14,417 nucleotides of DNA, from the NCBI GenBank assembly GCA_041485385.1, contig JBGPJM010000126.1:1-14417 (forward strand), written 5' to 3'. Below the pieces are notes generated by a model. The model ran no database searches, had not been told where the DNA came from, and worked only from the letters and a program-made list of their open reading frames with translations. Made by a program: the position numbers and the translations under genes. Source of the stretch: JBGPJM01 sp041485385 (GTDB taxonomy: Bacteria; Planctomycetota; Phycisphaerae; Phycisphaerales; UBA1924). Shown here in pieces: positions 6,747 to 13,714 of the stretch (position 1 is its first letter; every line of letters begins with the position of its first letter).

Positions 6747-7193
6747 ATGGCAAAGCGAAAACGGCGTCGCGGCAAGCTCGCATGGATCTCGGTGACGGAT
6801 ATCCAGGCCGAACTCTCCCGTCGGCGCAGCCAGGCCGGCGCCCTCCAGCGCCGCCACGACGCGTTGGCCACGGAACTCGCGGGCGTCCGCGCCGACCTGG
6901 AGGCCCTCGGCTCGCTCAACGGCGCCGCGCCGCGCGAACGCGGGCGTAGCGGCCGCCGCCGCGGCCCCGGCGCACCCCGCGGGCGGCGGATGCCCAAAAA
7001 CAAGGTCAAGCTCCCCGACGCCCTGGCCACCGTCCTGAAGGGCAAGACAATGTCCGTGGCGGACGCGGGCGCGGCGGTGCAGAGGGCCGGGTACAAGACC
7101 AACGCGAAGAACTTCGGCGCCGTGGTGGGCTTCGCGCTGACGAAGAGCGGCAAGTTCAGGCGCGTGGCGCGGGGGCGGTACACAGCGAAGTGA
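6747..7193 (+). CDS. Coiled-coil, basic-linker, winged-helix-like DNA-binding protein (copy 1)
   Basis: A 148-aa strongly basic protein, probably binding DNA or RNA in the cytoplasm. It begins MAKRKRRRGK. A coiled-coil helix follows (about 16-55, ending RADLEALG), then an Arg/Gly/Pro-rich linker (61-86). The C-terminal domain of about 60 residues (KVKLPDALATVLKGKTMSV...GAAVQRAGYKTN...FRRVARGRYTAK) has the helix pattern and closing F-x-x-V-x-x-G-x-Y wing of HARE-HTH-like winged helices. A copy 82% identical by hand count (121/148) lies at 12409-12870. ATG 6747 has AAGGA six bases upstream; the frame is open further up, but that part does not match the paralogue. It is divergent from the dockerin gene, with a 2-TM protein gene 87 bp downstream. 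A nucleoid-associated or regulatory role is inference. Confidence 0.8.
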   Translation: MAKRKRRRGKLAWISVTDIQAELSRRRSQAGALQRRHDALATELAGVRADLEALGSLNGAAPRERGRSGRRRGPGAPRGRRMPKNKVKLPDALATVLKGKTMSVADAGAAVQRAGYKTNAKNFGAVVGFALTKSGKFRRVARGRYTAK

Positions 7194-7280
7194 GCCTGCA
7201 TGCATCTCTCGACGCGACGCCGAGTCCTCGATGCGCGTGGCCGCATGCACGCGGTTCCGCGGCCCGATTGGCGGCTCGGC

Positions 7281-7712
7281 ATGAACCTTCGAGCCGCGGA
7301 CGGCTCCGTCCCTGCCGACAAGGATCGCGAGACTCGCTTGTGGGCCATGCGCGCGGCGTTCTATGGCGTGCCATCTGGGCTTGGCGTGCGGCTGGCAATG
7401 GCGTTGTTCGTCGGGGCGTTCTTTGCCGTGGGCATGTACACGCAGGGGGTCAAGTACCTCGGGCCCGGTGATCGGGTGGGGGCCGGCGTCGTGGCCGTGC
7501 TCGCCGGCGCCGCTGGGGCCTTCGGCATATTCAGGCTCAACGTCCGTCCGCCCGATTACCGCGTCGTCGGCGCCCACCTCGCGGCGAGCCGGCTGTGCCT
7601 CTGCTGCGGCTACGGCCTCGCCGGCGTCCCCCCGCAGCAAGACGGCTGCACAGTCTGCCCGGAGTGCGGCGCCGCATGGGTGCTGCCGCGCCCCCCATCT
7701 CCGCCCGCGTGA
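7281..7712 (+). CDS. Two-TM membrane protein with C-terminal zinc ribbon
   Basis: A 143-aa protein with two hydrophobic segments (about 35-53 and 66-85). Near the C-terminus, Cys106-x2-Cys109-Gly-Tyr-Gly-Leu and Cys126-Pro-Glu-Cys129-Gly form a zinc-ribbon pair about 17 residues apart. The pattern CxxCGYxLxG...CPECGxxW is common in planctomycete membrane proteins of unknown function. The ribbon should lie in the cytoplasm if the loop between the helices is outside. The start is uncertain. ATG 7281 avoids the Arg-rich, unmotivated first 27 residues of a longer version from ATG 7200, but neither has a good SD. It follows DNA-binding copy 1 and may be transcribed with it. Frame and stop are secure. 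Confidence 0.7.
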   Translation: MNLRAADGSVPADKDRETRLWAMRAAFYGVPSGLGVRLAMALFVGAFFAVGMYTQGVKYLGPGDRVGAGVVAVLAGAAGAFGIFRLNVRPPDYRVVGAHLAASRLCLCCGYGLAGVPPQQDGCTVCPECGAAWVLPRPPSPPA

Positions 7713-7722
7713 TTTGGACGGG

Positions 7723-7755
7723 CGCTGACCGCTACGTTCGCGTGGGGAGACGCGA
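7723..7755. terminator. Hairpin repeat type 2, copy 1, at a convergent junction
   Basis: The 23 bp at 7723-7745 match 13679-13701 at 22 of 23 positions. The conserved part runs into a hairpin TCGCGT-GGGGAG-ACGCGA (7738-7755). The other copy keeps the six-pair stem with one T-A pair replaced by a T-G wobble, while the loop differs. It lies between the zinc-ribbon gene stop (+) and the FG-GAP/dockerin gene stop (-). A bidirectional terminator or mRNA 3'-end stabiliser is likely. Confidence 0.5.
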
Positions 7756-7775
7756 CTCTCAGGGATCCGCGATCG

Positions 7776-9500
7776 TCACGGGCAGCCGGCAAAGAACGCG
7801 GCGAGGAAGTCGAAGAAGTCCTGGCTGTTGACGACGCCGTCGTGGTTGAAGTCCGCTGTGCATCTGAACCCCACGCACAACCCAGCCGGGAAGCTCGTCA
7901 CCGAGCCGCAGGAGTTGCTGACGATGCAGTCAAAGGCCGAGGTGCTGTCGGCCAGCGCCGCGGAGGTGATGGTCAGCGTCGGCGCCGTAGCGCCGGAGAT
8001 CACCGAGCCCGAGCCCGTGGGCCCATTGGAAAGGTTCGCGCCGTTGCGGCGCCATTGATACGAGAGCGGGGCAACGGAAGTCGCGCCGACGGTGAACATC
8101 GCGGTGCTCCCGGCGGTAACGGTTGTCCCGGCGGGCTGCTGCGTGATGGCGATCGAGGGATTGAGGCCGAAGACGTACGCCGCGCCATTGAGCGAGGTGT
8201 CGGCGAGAGCGCCGACGGCGATGGTGGTGGTGTCGGCGCTGATGGAGGCGGCGAGGCCGAAGTCCTGCACCGTGCCCACGCCGCCGGTGGGGGAGAGTTT
8301 GTTTCCTTGCTGGGACCACACTGTTCCCGAGCGTGCAAAGAGGTAGGCGGCGCCGACGCCGGCGGAGTCGAAGTTGGCGCCGACCACGGAGGTGTTCCCA
8401 TCGCCGCTGAGGGAGACCGAGGACCCGAACTGGCTCGGCCCGACGGCGCCGGTAGGGACGAGCTTGGGGCCCTGTTGGGACCAGAGGGTTCCGGAGCGGA
8501 CGAAGACGTACGCCGCGCCGACGAAGCTGTTGTCACGGGGCGCCCCGACCAGCGCGGTGTTGCCATCGGAACTGAGGGAGCCCGAGACACCGAACTGGCC
8601 CGCGCCGACGCCGCCGGTGGGAGTGAGCTTGGACCCCTGCTGTGACCAGGTTGTTCCGGAACGGACAAAGATGTACGCCGCGCCGATGCCGTTGTTGTCC
8701 ACGTTCGCGCCGATGATGGCGGTGTTGCCGTTCGCGCTCAAGCAAGCGGATGCGCCGAACGCGCCGGCTCCCGCGCCGCCGGTTGGCACGAGCCTGGAGC
8801 CCTGCAGCGCCCAGACTCCTCCCGAGCGGATGAAGACATACATCGCGCCGGTCCCACCGTCCAGGGGCGCCCCGATCACGGTGGTATTGCCGTCGGCGCT
8901 CAGCGCGACGGAGGACGCGAACTCGCCGTTGCTGACGGCGTTCGGCGGGACGAGCTTGGGTCCCTGCTGGGTCCAGGTTGTGCCCGAGCGGACGAAGATG
9001 AACGCTGCGCCGGTGTTGCTGTTGTCGGTGTACGCCCCGACCATGGCGGTGTTCCCATCGGCGCTCAGGGCCACCGCGTTGCCGAACTGATCGACTCCCA
9101 CGCCGCCGGCGGGGACGAGCTTGGGCCCCTGCTGCGTCCAGAGTCCGGCCGAGCGGACGAAGACGTACGCCGCGCCGATCGTGGGGGTGTTGTCGCCCGG
9201 CGCCCCGACCAGGAGGGTGGCGCCGTCGGCGCTGACGGCGATCGAAGCGCCGAGTTGTCCGGGTCCGGCTTCGCCGGTGCCCAGCAGCCTGGCGACCTGC
9301 GGGACGCACGGCTGGGCGCGGGCGCTCCCCGCCGGGATCAGCACGCTCCCCACAACCGCCATCCCCGCCAGCAGCCTCGGTGACGCTCGTATCCATGCTC
9401 GCACCCCCGATGCGGCCGGGGCGGGTACGGCCGATTTGACCGCCGCGACAACCGTGACGAGGGCGGGCGATCCGCTGATGAGTGAACCGGGCTTCGACAT
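7776..9500 (-). CDS. Secreted FG-GAP beta-propeller / Ig-like / GC-type dockerin protein
   Basis: A 574-aa exported protein. A hydrophobic segment (43-56) ending SARA before Gln63 is the signal peptide, behind an unusually long N-region. A GTG at residue 33 would give a normal signal peptide, but ATG 9500 has AGGAG seven bases upstream. Residues 74-445 hold seven FG-GAP repeats of about 56 aa, as in QFGNAVALSADGNTAMVGA followed by GAAYVFVRSG and WTQQGPKLVP, so a seven-bladed propeller is expected. Residues 452-545 are an Ig-like domain (LSYQWRRNGANL, GATAPTLTITSA, Cys525/Cys531). A single EF-hand unit, DFNHDGVVNSQDFFDF, and the tail AGCP close the protein (549-574). It is probably a surface or extracellular binding protein; the ligand is unknown. 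It shares its domain order with the broken gene at 13715. Confidence 0.87.
   Translation of the reverse strand: MSKPGSLISGSPALVTVVAAVKSAVPAPAASGVRAWIRASPRLLAGMAVVGSVLIPAGSARAQPCVPQVARLLGTGEAGPGQLGASIAVSADGATLLVGAPGDNTPTIGAAYVFVRSAGLWTQQGPKLVPAGGVGVDQFGNAVALSADGNTAMVGAYTDNSNTGAAFIFVRSGTTWTQQGPKLVPPNAVSNGEFASSVALSADGNTTVIGAPLDGGTGAMYVFIRSGGVWALQGSRLVPTGGAGAGAFGASACLSANGNTAIIGANVDNNGIGAAYIFVRSGTTWSQQGSKLTPTGGVGAGQFGVSGSLSSDGNTALVGAPRDNSFVGAAYVFVRSGTLWSQQGPKLVPTGAVGPSQFGSSVSLSGDGNTSVVGANFDSAGVGAAYLFARSGTVWSQQGNKLSPTGGVGTVQDFGLAASISADTTTIAVGALADTSLNGAAYVFGLNPSIAITQQPAGTTVTAGSTAMFTVGATSVAPLSYQWRRNGANLSNGPTGSGSVISGATAPTLTITSAALADSTSAFDCIVSNSCGSVTSFPAGLCVGFRCTADFNHDGVVNSQDFFDFLAAFFAGCP
8166..9281 (-). 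repeat. Seven in-frame FG-GAP repeats, about 168 bp each
   Basis: This is the coding part for the propeller. Seven units recur with a spacing of 55-57 codons. Each has an (F/L)G...S.DGNT...VGA half and a GAAYVFVRSG..W.QQG.KL.P half. The DNA of units 2, 5 and 6 is especially similar, so unit number could change by unequal recombination. Seven is the common number for a closed propeller. Confidence 0.8.
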
Positions 9501-10147
9501 GGTCGTGCTCCTGTGCTTCCGGCCCCCCGGCTGCTGCCACGGTGATGTGCGACGGACTCGGCCCGAGAGGCCGGAATCGGATCCGTTGCCACCTCGCGGA
9601 GCGTCAGCGAGAGTTGGGCGTTCGCGCGATCGCGCCGGGGCCGAGCGACCGAGTCCTCATGGGAGCCAACCCCCGGAGCAGGCCCGCCCCTCATGTCCCA
9701 GGGCGGATATCCGACACCCGTCACACCCCACGCCCCCACCCGCCCGCAGAGGCCGCGCACCAGCGCGGACCCGTCCCTCAAGCCGCCTTGGGTGCCAGTG
9801 GTGACCCGGCCGCCACGCGGCGGCGCCCGCCCTCGTGCGGCGAGTGCGCCAGCGGCGGCCCCGGCCCGGCGGTCTTCAACACCCCACCGCCCCGGGGTGT
9901 TCGGCGAGCCGTCGGACCCGGACGATGACCCGAGCAAGGACGTGTGCGGCACGTGCGGGCGGCGGCGGGTGCTGCGGATCCCGTCGCCGAAGATCATGGG
10001 CGGGAGGACGCGTAATCGCGCCGGCGAGCCGCCTGGTGGATTCCCCTTCACAAATGACATGGATTCGGGTAACTTGAACGCGAGTGCCTCGCTCGCCTTG
10101 GCCAATCACCGGCGAGCTGGGCAACCGTTTGCGCACAGGAGCCTCCA
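9501..10147. other. 647-bp intergenic stretch without a convincing intact gene
   Basis: It lies between two divergent dockerin genes, so both promoters must be here. It holds the minus-strand SD AGGAG (9508-9512), a leader hairpin CGGCC-CGAGA-GGCCG (9559-9573), a GC-rich stretch (9700-9890) and the decayed CxxC peptide copy. The plus-strand SD AGGAG is at 10137-10141. Long frames cross it on both strands, but they are rich in Arg/Pro/Ala and run over the neighbouring genes, as expected by chance in DNA of this GC content. Confidence 0.6.
9897..9998 (+). pseudogene. Second copy of the CxxC micro-protein core, apparently decayed
   Basis: The 34 codons from GTG read VFGEPSDPDDDPSKDVCGTC and continue GRRRVLRIPSPKIM, matching the 50-aa peptide at 5089-5241 in 26 of 34 positions. 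The match begins and ends abruptly. No stop follows within reach; the frame runs on through unrelated sequence into the next gene and stops only at 10353. A TAA out of frame at 10012 would end it after a single-base shift. No good ribosome site is seen near the core. It may be a relic, or part of a longer protein starting at the ATG 9693 with a Pro-rich N-terminus. Confidence 0.4.
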
Positions 10148-10924
10148 ATGCTCAAAGCGATTCGCGCAGGTGCGGCCGTATGCGTGTGCTTGGCGACCGC
10201 CGGTGCCGCGCACTCGGACGTTATCGCGGCGAACAACATCCCCGAGAACTGGTCGGCCTCGTCGTTCCGCGGCGATATCGGCTACAGCAGCCCGCCCCAG
10301 TTTCCCAACACCGCCGAGGCGCAGTACTTCCTCGCACAGGCCGGTGGTCAGGTGACGAGCATCACTGCGCCGATACGCCGTGGGTTCAATGGTCCCACGG
10401 GCGCGCCGCTGCGCATCGCCATCCACGAGGCAAGCGGGACGCTCGGCAATGCGCTCCCAGGCGCCCTGCTTGGCTTTGTCGAGGTCGGACCGGACCCGTT
10501 TCCGCCCTTCAACACGGTTGAGCTGGTGACGATCGACGTCTCCGCGGCCGGGGTGAGCATCGTGTCGGGGCACGCCTACCACGTGGTGCTGACGACCGCG
10601 GTGCCCGTGCCGGGCGGATCGCAGTACTCGACGGCGTGGCTGAATACCTCTCCCTTGAACTTCGGGCAAGCCCCCAACTTCAGCCCCGACCAGGGAACAA
10701 CCTGGCGGGCTCCCGCGCCCTTTCCAAACGAACTCGGCCTTCGGGTCACCGTCGCATCGCCGTCGTGCCGCGCGGATTGGAACCACTCGGGCACGCTCGA
10801 CAGCCAGGATTTCTTCGATTTCCTGACGGACTTCTTCGCGGGCAGCGCCGACTTCAACAACGACGGCCTCGTGAACTCCCAGGACTTCTTCGACTTCCTC
10901 ACGGCGTTCTTTATCGGTTGCTGA
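10148..10924 (+). CDS. Secreted protein with two GC-type dockerin units
   Basis: A 258-aa exported protein with signal peptide MLKAIRAGAAVCVCLATAGA (cleavage near AAHS-D24). The domain at 24-205 begins VIAANNIPENWSASSFRG. It resembles the beta-rich 'choice-of-anchor' extracellular domains that planctomycetes and other bacteria place before a C-terminal anchor, but I cannot name its subgroup. Residues 209-258 hold two EF-hand units. The first, DWNHSGTLDSQD, has Ser in place of the third Ca-ligand Asp; the second, DFNNDGLVNSQD, is intact. Each is followed by FFDFLT. The protein ends IGC without the final Pro of the other three. ATG 10148 has AGGAG six bases upstream. It is divergent from the FG-GAP gene and convergent with the nuclease-like gene. 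Confidence 0.85.
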   Translation: MLKAIRAGAAVCVCLATAGAAHSDVIAANNIPENWSASSFRGDIGYSSPPQFPNTAEAQYFLAQAGGQVTSITAPIRRGFNGPTGAPLRIAIHEASGTLGNALPGALLGFVEVGPDPFPPFNTVELVTIDVSAAGVSIVSGHAYHVVLTTAVPVPGGSQYSTAWLNTSPLNFGQAPNFSPDQGTTWRAPAPFPNELGLRVTVASPSCRADWNHSGTLDSQDFFDFLTDFFAGSADFNNDGLVNSQDFFDFLTAFFIGC

Positions 10925-10979
10925 TCGGCCGGCGTCCGCGAGGTCTCATGGGCCGGACGAGCATCCGGCGGCGGTGCCG

Positions 10980-11015
10980 CGGCGCTGAGAGCTACCCTTT
11001 TTGAGCGGAAGGTAG
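10980..11015. terminator. Hairpin repeat type 1, copy 2, at a convergent junction
   Basis: This is the second copy of the 36-bp element at 5414-5449, in the same orientation, 55 bp after the dockerin gene stop and 32 bp before the stop of the convergent gene. The exact hairpin of copy 1 is lost, but CTACCcTT pairs with AAGGTAG (10992-10999 with 11009-11015, one bulge). A stem-loop can therefore still form around the shared TTTTTGAGCGGAAGGTAG. Confidence 0.45.
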
Positions 11016-11047
11016 GTGTCATGGCCGGAAACGACAGGCGCCTGGTG

Positions 11048-12340
11048 CTAGCCGTCGTGTGGGGCAAAGGATGTCGCTGGCGAGTTCTCGTTCGGAAACT
11101 CGGTTGCCCGTGCGTGGATCTGGCGAGGGAAGAACTTCATGACGCTCGCCCACATTTCCGGTGTAGCCAGCCTCTGCTCCCGAGCGGGGTCCGTGTCGAG
11201 AAGGATGAACTCGATGGCGGCATCGGGCCACCATGCGGGCTGTGTGATAATCCCGACAGCGCGCCGCGTGTTGGATCGCAGCTTCGCCAAGATGGTCAGC
11301 GCGAGGAGCGATCGTGCTCGATCCTCTTTGCTGTCCACTGAGGCGACGAAAACGATTGGTAAGCCGCCCGACCCAGGCACGGAGAAATAGCGGTCGCGCC
11401 GTTCTGCCTCGGCGAGGTGGCACTTGTCAAGCATGTACTTCCCGAACATCCGCCGCTCTACACGATTCATGCGGGCCAACTCGACGGAGATGTCCACGTA
11501 ACGGCGCCCGGAAGTCTCAGGTGTCGTCTCTGGGTACCCGCCTCCCAGCCGCATGGGCGTGCTCGACGCCTGATGGCAGAGATCGATCACCCGATCGATG
11601 AAGTACGAGGGCTGGTCGGCCTCCCGCCGCGCCGCGACGTTCGCCACTGCCTCGTACTCGGCCCATGCACGATCCGGCACGAGCGGTACGTCTCCGCGCG
11701 CAAGGGACTTCTCGAATTTCTCGGGGTCCGTCTTGTACGTGGCGAGGAGGTCCAGTTCCGGTGGGTTTGGGCTGCTGGAGCGCTGTACAAACAATGCCCG
11801 GCATTCCAGATACCGAAGCAGGTCGGGCGTGGTTGAGAGCTCCCTGAGAACGGTCACGAACTCATTGAACGAGAGGAGGAACGATGGGCATTTCTGGGCG
11901 CCGTATTCAAAAACATCGTGTGCTCCAACGCCACCTACCACAGCGTGATCTACAAGAGCCAGGCCGAAATACTGCGTTACGGACGCCGGTTCCCAAGAGA
12001 CCTCTCCCCGTCTCGCGTTTTCGAGTCGCGTGGGTGCGCTCTTGAGCAAGGCTCGAAAGGCGCCCCCCACCTGGCCAAGGGCGGAGCCAGCCTGTTTCTG
12101 GCACCAGCGGCGTTCTTGGTCCGCATCGTATTGGGCGTGGGCCTGCTCATCGGCAGATTTGATTTGGATCACCACGACGGCGGAGCCGAACCACACGAGA
12201 ATGTCGGTAAGCTCACGCTCGTGTTTGCCCTTCTTCACGGCCGGAGATCGGAACACGAAATCGGACACGAGTGAGCCGTCGCAAAGCCAATGGATGAAGT
12301 CCTCCCCTCGAGGACCCGCAGTTTGCTGACCAGAAGCCAT
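11048..12340 (-). CDS. Uncharacterised protein with PD-(D/E)xK nuclease-like N-terminus
   Basis: A 430-aa soluble protein with no signal peptide or membrane helix. Near the N-terminus Glu13 (GEDFIHWL), Glu43/Asp46 (ERELTDILVWFG) and then VVVIQIKS with Gln59-x-Lys61 fit the core of PD-(D/E)xK nucleases of the Mrr/NERD type: Glu on the first helix, Asp, then a beta strand ending in (E/Q)xK. The rest is not recognised. It includes charged helices (280-330) and a late strand-rich part (LPIVFVASVDSKEDRARSLL, then IEFILLDTDP). ATG 12340 is chosen; a GTG extension to 12448 would overlap the divergent gene. AGGAG lies about 12 bases upstream, rather far. GC (60% in one counted line) is below that of the respiratory genes. 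A restriction or defence role is inference. Confidence 0.75.
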   Translation of the reverse strand: MASGQQTAGPRGEDFIHWLCDGSLVSDFVFRSPAVKKGKHERELTDILVWFGSAVVVIQIKSADEQAHAQYDADQERRWCQKQAGSALGQVGGAFRALLKSAPTRLENARRGEVSWEPASVTQYFGLALVDHAVVGGVGAHDVFEYGAQKCPSFLLSFNEFVTVLRELSTTPDLLRYLECRALFVQRSSSPNPPELDLLATYKTDPEKFEKSLARGDVPLVPDRAWAEYEAVANVAARREADQPSYFIDRVIDLCHQASSTPMRLGGGYPETTPETSGRRYVDISVELARMNRVERRMFGKYMLDKCHLAEAERRDRYFSVPGSGGLPIVFVASVDSKEDRARSLLALTILAKLRSNTRRAVGIITQPAWWPDAAIEFILLDTDPAREQRLATPEMWASVMKFFPRQIHARATEFPNENSPATSFAPHDG

Positions 12341-12408
12341 GATCGGGGTCTCTCCTGCGGATCGTAGGTTGCCGTACGATGTGAGACGGGGAACTGCAGA
12401 GGATCTCA

Positions 12409-12870
12409 ATGGCAAAGCGGAAACGGCGTCGCGGCGGCAAGCTCGCACGGATCACGGTGGCGGACATCAACGCCGAGCTGTCGCGCCGCCGCGCCCAGGC
12501 CGGCGCCCTCCAGCGCCGCCACGACGAACTGGCCGCCGAGGTGGCCGGCCTCCGCGCCGATCTGGAGGCCCTGGGCTCGCCCACCGGCGCGGTGCCCCGT
12601 GGACGGGGGCGTGGCGGCCGCCGTCGCGGCCCCGGCGCCCCGCGCAGCCGGCGGATGCCCAAGAACAAGGTCAAGCTCCCGGACGCGCTGGCCGCCGTTC
12701 TGAAGGGGAAGACCATGTCCGTGGCGGAGGCGGGCGCGGCGGTGCGGAGGGCCGGGCACAAGACCAACGCGAGGAACTTCTACGCGGTGGTGAGCATGGC
12801 GCTGAACAAGAGCGGCAAGTTCAGGCGGGTGTCGCGGGGGAGGTATAGCGTGAAGCGGCGCAAGCGATGA
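12409..12870 (+). CDS. Coiled-coil, basic-linker, winged-helix-like DNA-binding protein (copy 2)
   Basis: A 153-aa paralogue of the protein at 6747-7193. N-terminus MAKRKRRRGGKLARITVADI, coiled coil about 17-56, linker RGRGRGGRRRGPGAP (64-78) with AT-hook-like RGR/GRRRGP pieces, and winged-helix-like end (87-149: KVKLPDALAAVLKGKTMSV...FRRVSRGRYSVK). It differs from copy 1 by one inserted Gly, 27 substitutions and an extra KRRKR-type tail. Conservation is highest in the winged-helix part and in the first helix. ATG 12409 follows AGAGGA. It is divergent from the nuclease-like gene (68 bp between starts) and is followed after 30 bp by a 2-TM protein gene, so it may control or travel with those two. 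Binding target unknown. Confidence 0.82.
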   Translation: MAKRKRRRGGKLARITVADINAELSRRRAQAGALQRRHDELAAEVAGLRADLEALGSPTGAVPRGRGRGGRRRGPGAPRSRRMPKNKVKLPDALAAVLKGKTMSVAEAGAAVRRAGHKTNARNFYAVVSMALNKSGKFRRVSRGRYSVKRRKR

Positions 12871-12900
12871 GTTGTGCCGACGCAATCGGCAGGGAGAAGT

Positions 12901-13674
12901 ATGAAAGAACGTGGCGATCGCATGCCCCTCGTCTTGCTGGTAGGTAGTGTGGTGGTTGGCGTTCTTGGTTATGCCTTCCCCTTGGACACCTGGCTTGTCT
13001 GGCTTGGTCGAGACAAGTCTATTGCCGCTACACTCGCTGCCGAAGTGCCCATCGTCTCGGCGATCATCGGTTTTGGTTGCTTTCTTTCGCTAGCGATCAC
13101 GCGAAGTCATCGCAACCTTGATCACAGAATAACCGGGATTTCCGCTACGCTCCACGCGACTTGGTTGAATCAGTCGCAGGTAACTACCTGCTCCGTCGAA
13201 GACGCCGACAATGCTATTATTTCTATACTGTCAAGCGCCAACCCTCGCGTGGTTGGTGTGCGGAACACGTGCCATTTTCTCAACGAGGTAGAGCCGATCT
13301 ATCCACCCTTCGCATTGCGATCGCGTTTCCTGGAAGTCAAGGCATCCGCTATCGGTGCGAAAACAGCGTGGAGCGACATTGTTTCACCCGGATATCGGCC
13401 GACATGCGAGGTCCTCAATCGGCTAGTCCGAAAGACTGCTCAGGAAGGTGGTTACTCTCATTGGGTACTGCCTAATGAGATCCCGATTACCAACTTTATC
13501 ATCCTTCAGTATGTCGATAACTCCTTGGAAGTGTGGTGGGGGTGGCCATTCACTAAAGAGCACCAGATGAGCAGTACCAAAGTTGCTCGCTCGCGCGACC
13601 GTGTCGTCGTCGAGATTTTCAGGACGCATTGGCTGGCACTGAAGGAGATTGCGGAGCGCAGTAAGCACTGTTGA
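12901..13674 (+). CDS. Two-TM membrane protein with cytoplasmic domain, low GC, unknown function
   Basis: A 257-aa protein with two membrane helices (about 8-25 and 49-67) and a long C-terminal domain (70-257), probably cytoplasmic. Its end, ILQYVDNSLEVWWGWPF followed by RDRVVVEIFRTHWLALKEIA, resembles the strand-strand-helix close of phospholipase-D-like and related effector folds. No HKD motif is present, so the likeness is weak. Hand-counted lines give 45-58% G+C against 72% in ctaA, and codon choice is correspondingly different, so it was probably acquired recently. ATG 12901 has AGGGAG (12891-12896); an upstream GTG at 12874 lacks this. It lies 30 bp after DNA-binding copy 2, probably in one transcript. 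It could be a membrane effector of the island. Confidence 0.75.
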   Translation: MKERGDRMPLVLLVGSVVVGVLGYAFPLDTWLVWLGRDKSIAATLAAEVPIVSAIIGFGCFLSLAITRSHRNLDHRITGISATLHATWLNQSQVTTCSVEDADNAIISILSSANPRVVGVRNTCHFLNEVEPIYPPFALRSRFLEVKASAIGAKTAWSDIVSPGYRPTCEVLNRLVRKTAQEGGYSHWVLPNEIPITNFIILQYVDNSLEVWWGWPFTKEHQMSSTKVARSRDRVVVEIFRTHWLALKEIAERSKHC

Positions 13675-13678
13675 GCGA

Positions 13679-13711
13679 CGCTGACGGCTACGTTCGCGTG
13701 GAAAAGCGCGA
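13679..13711. terminator. Hairpin repeat type 2, copy 2, at a convergent junction
   Basis: It matches the copy at 7723-7745 in 22 of 23 positions. Its hairpin is TCGCGT-GGAAAA-GCGCGA (13694-13711), with the stem kept by a T-G wobble and the loop changed. It starts five bases after the stop of the 2-TM gene (+) and ends three bases before the stop of the broken dockerin gene (-). Confidence 0.5.
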
Positions 13712-13714
13712 CCG

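Noticed and set aside
8166..9281. Regular repeat that could suggest a CRISPR or satellite array
   Set aside because: The period is about 168 bp, in frame, and encodes FG-GAP propeller blades. No CRISPR-like repeat/spacer pattern occurs in the window.
9338..10105. 255-codon minus-strand frame across the divergent gap
   Set aside because: It runs into the coding region of the FG-GAP gene in another frame and shows no domain or signal; a chance GC-rich frame.
9693..10355. 220-codon plus-strand frame through the 9501-10147 gap
   Set aside because: Only the 34-codon CxxC core has support. The rest is low-complexity Pro/Arg sequence and overlaps the secreted dockerin gene by 200 bp in another frame.
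12341..12448. GTG-started extension of the nuclease-like gene
   Set aside because: It would overlap the divergent gene at 12409 and encodes the antisense of that gene's start.
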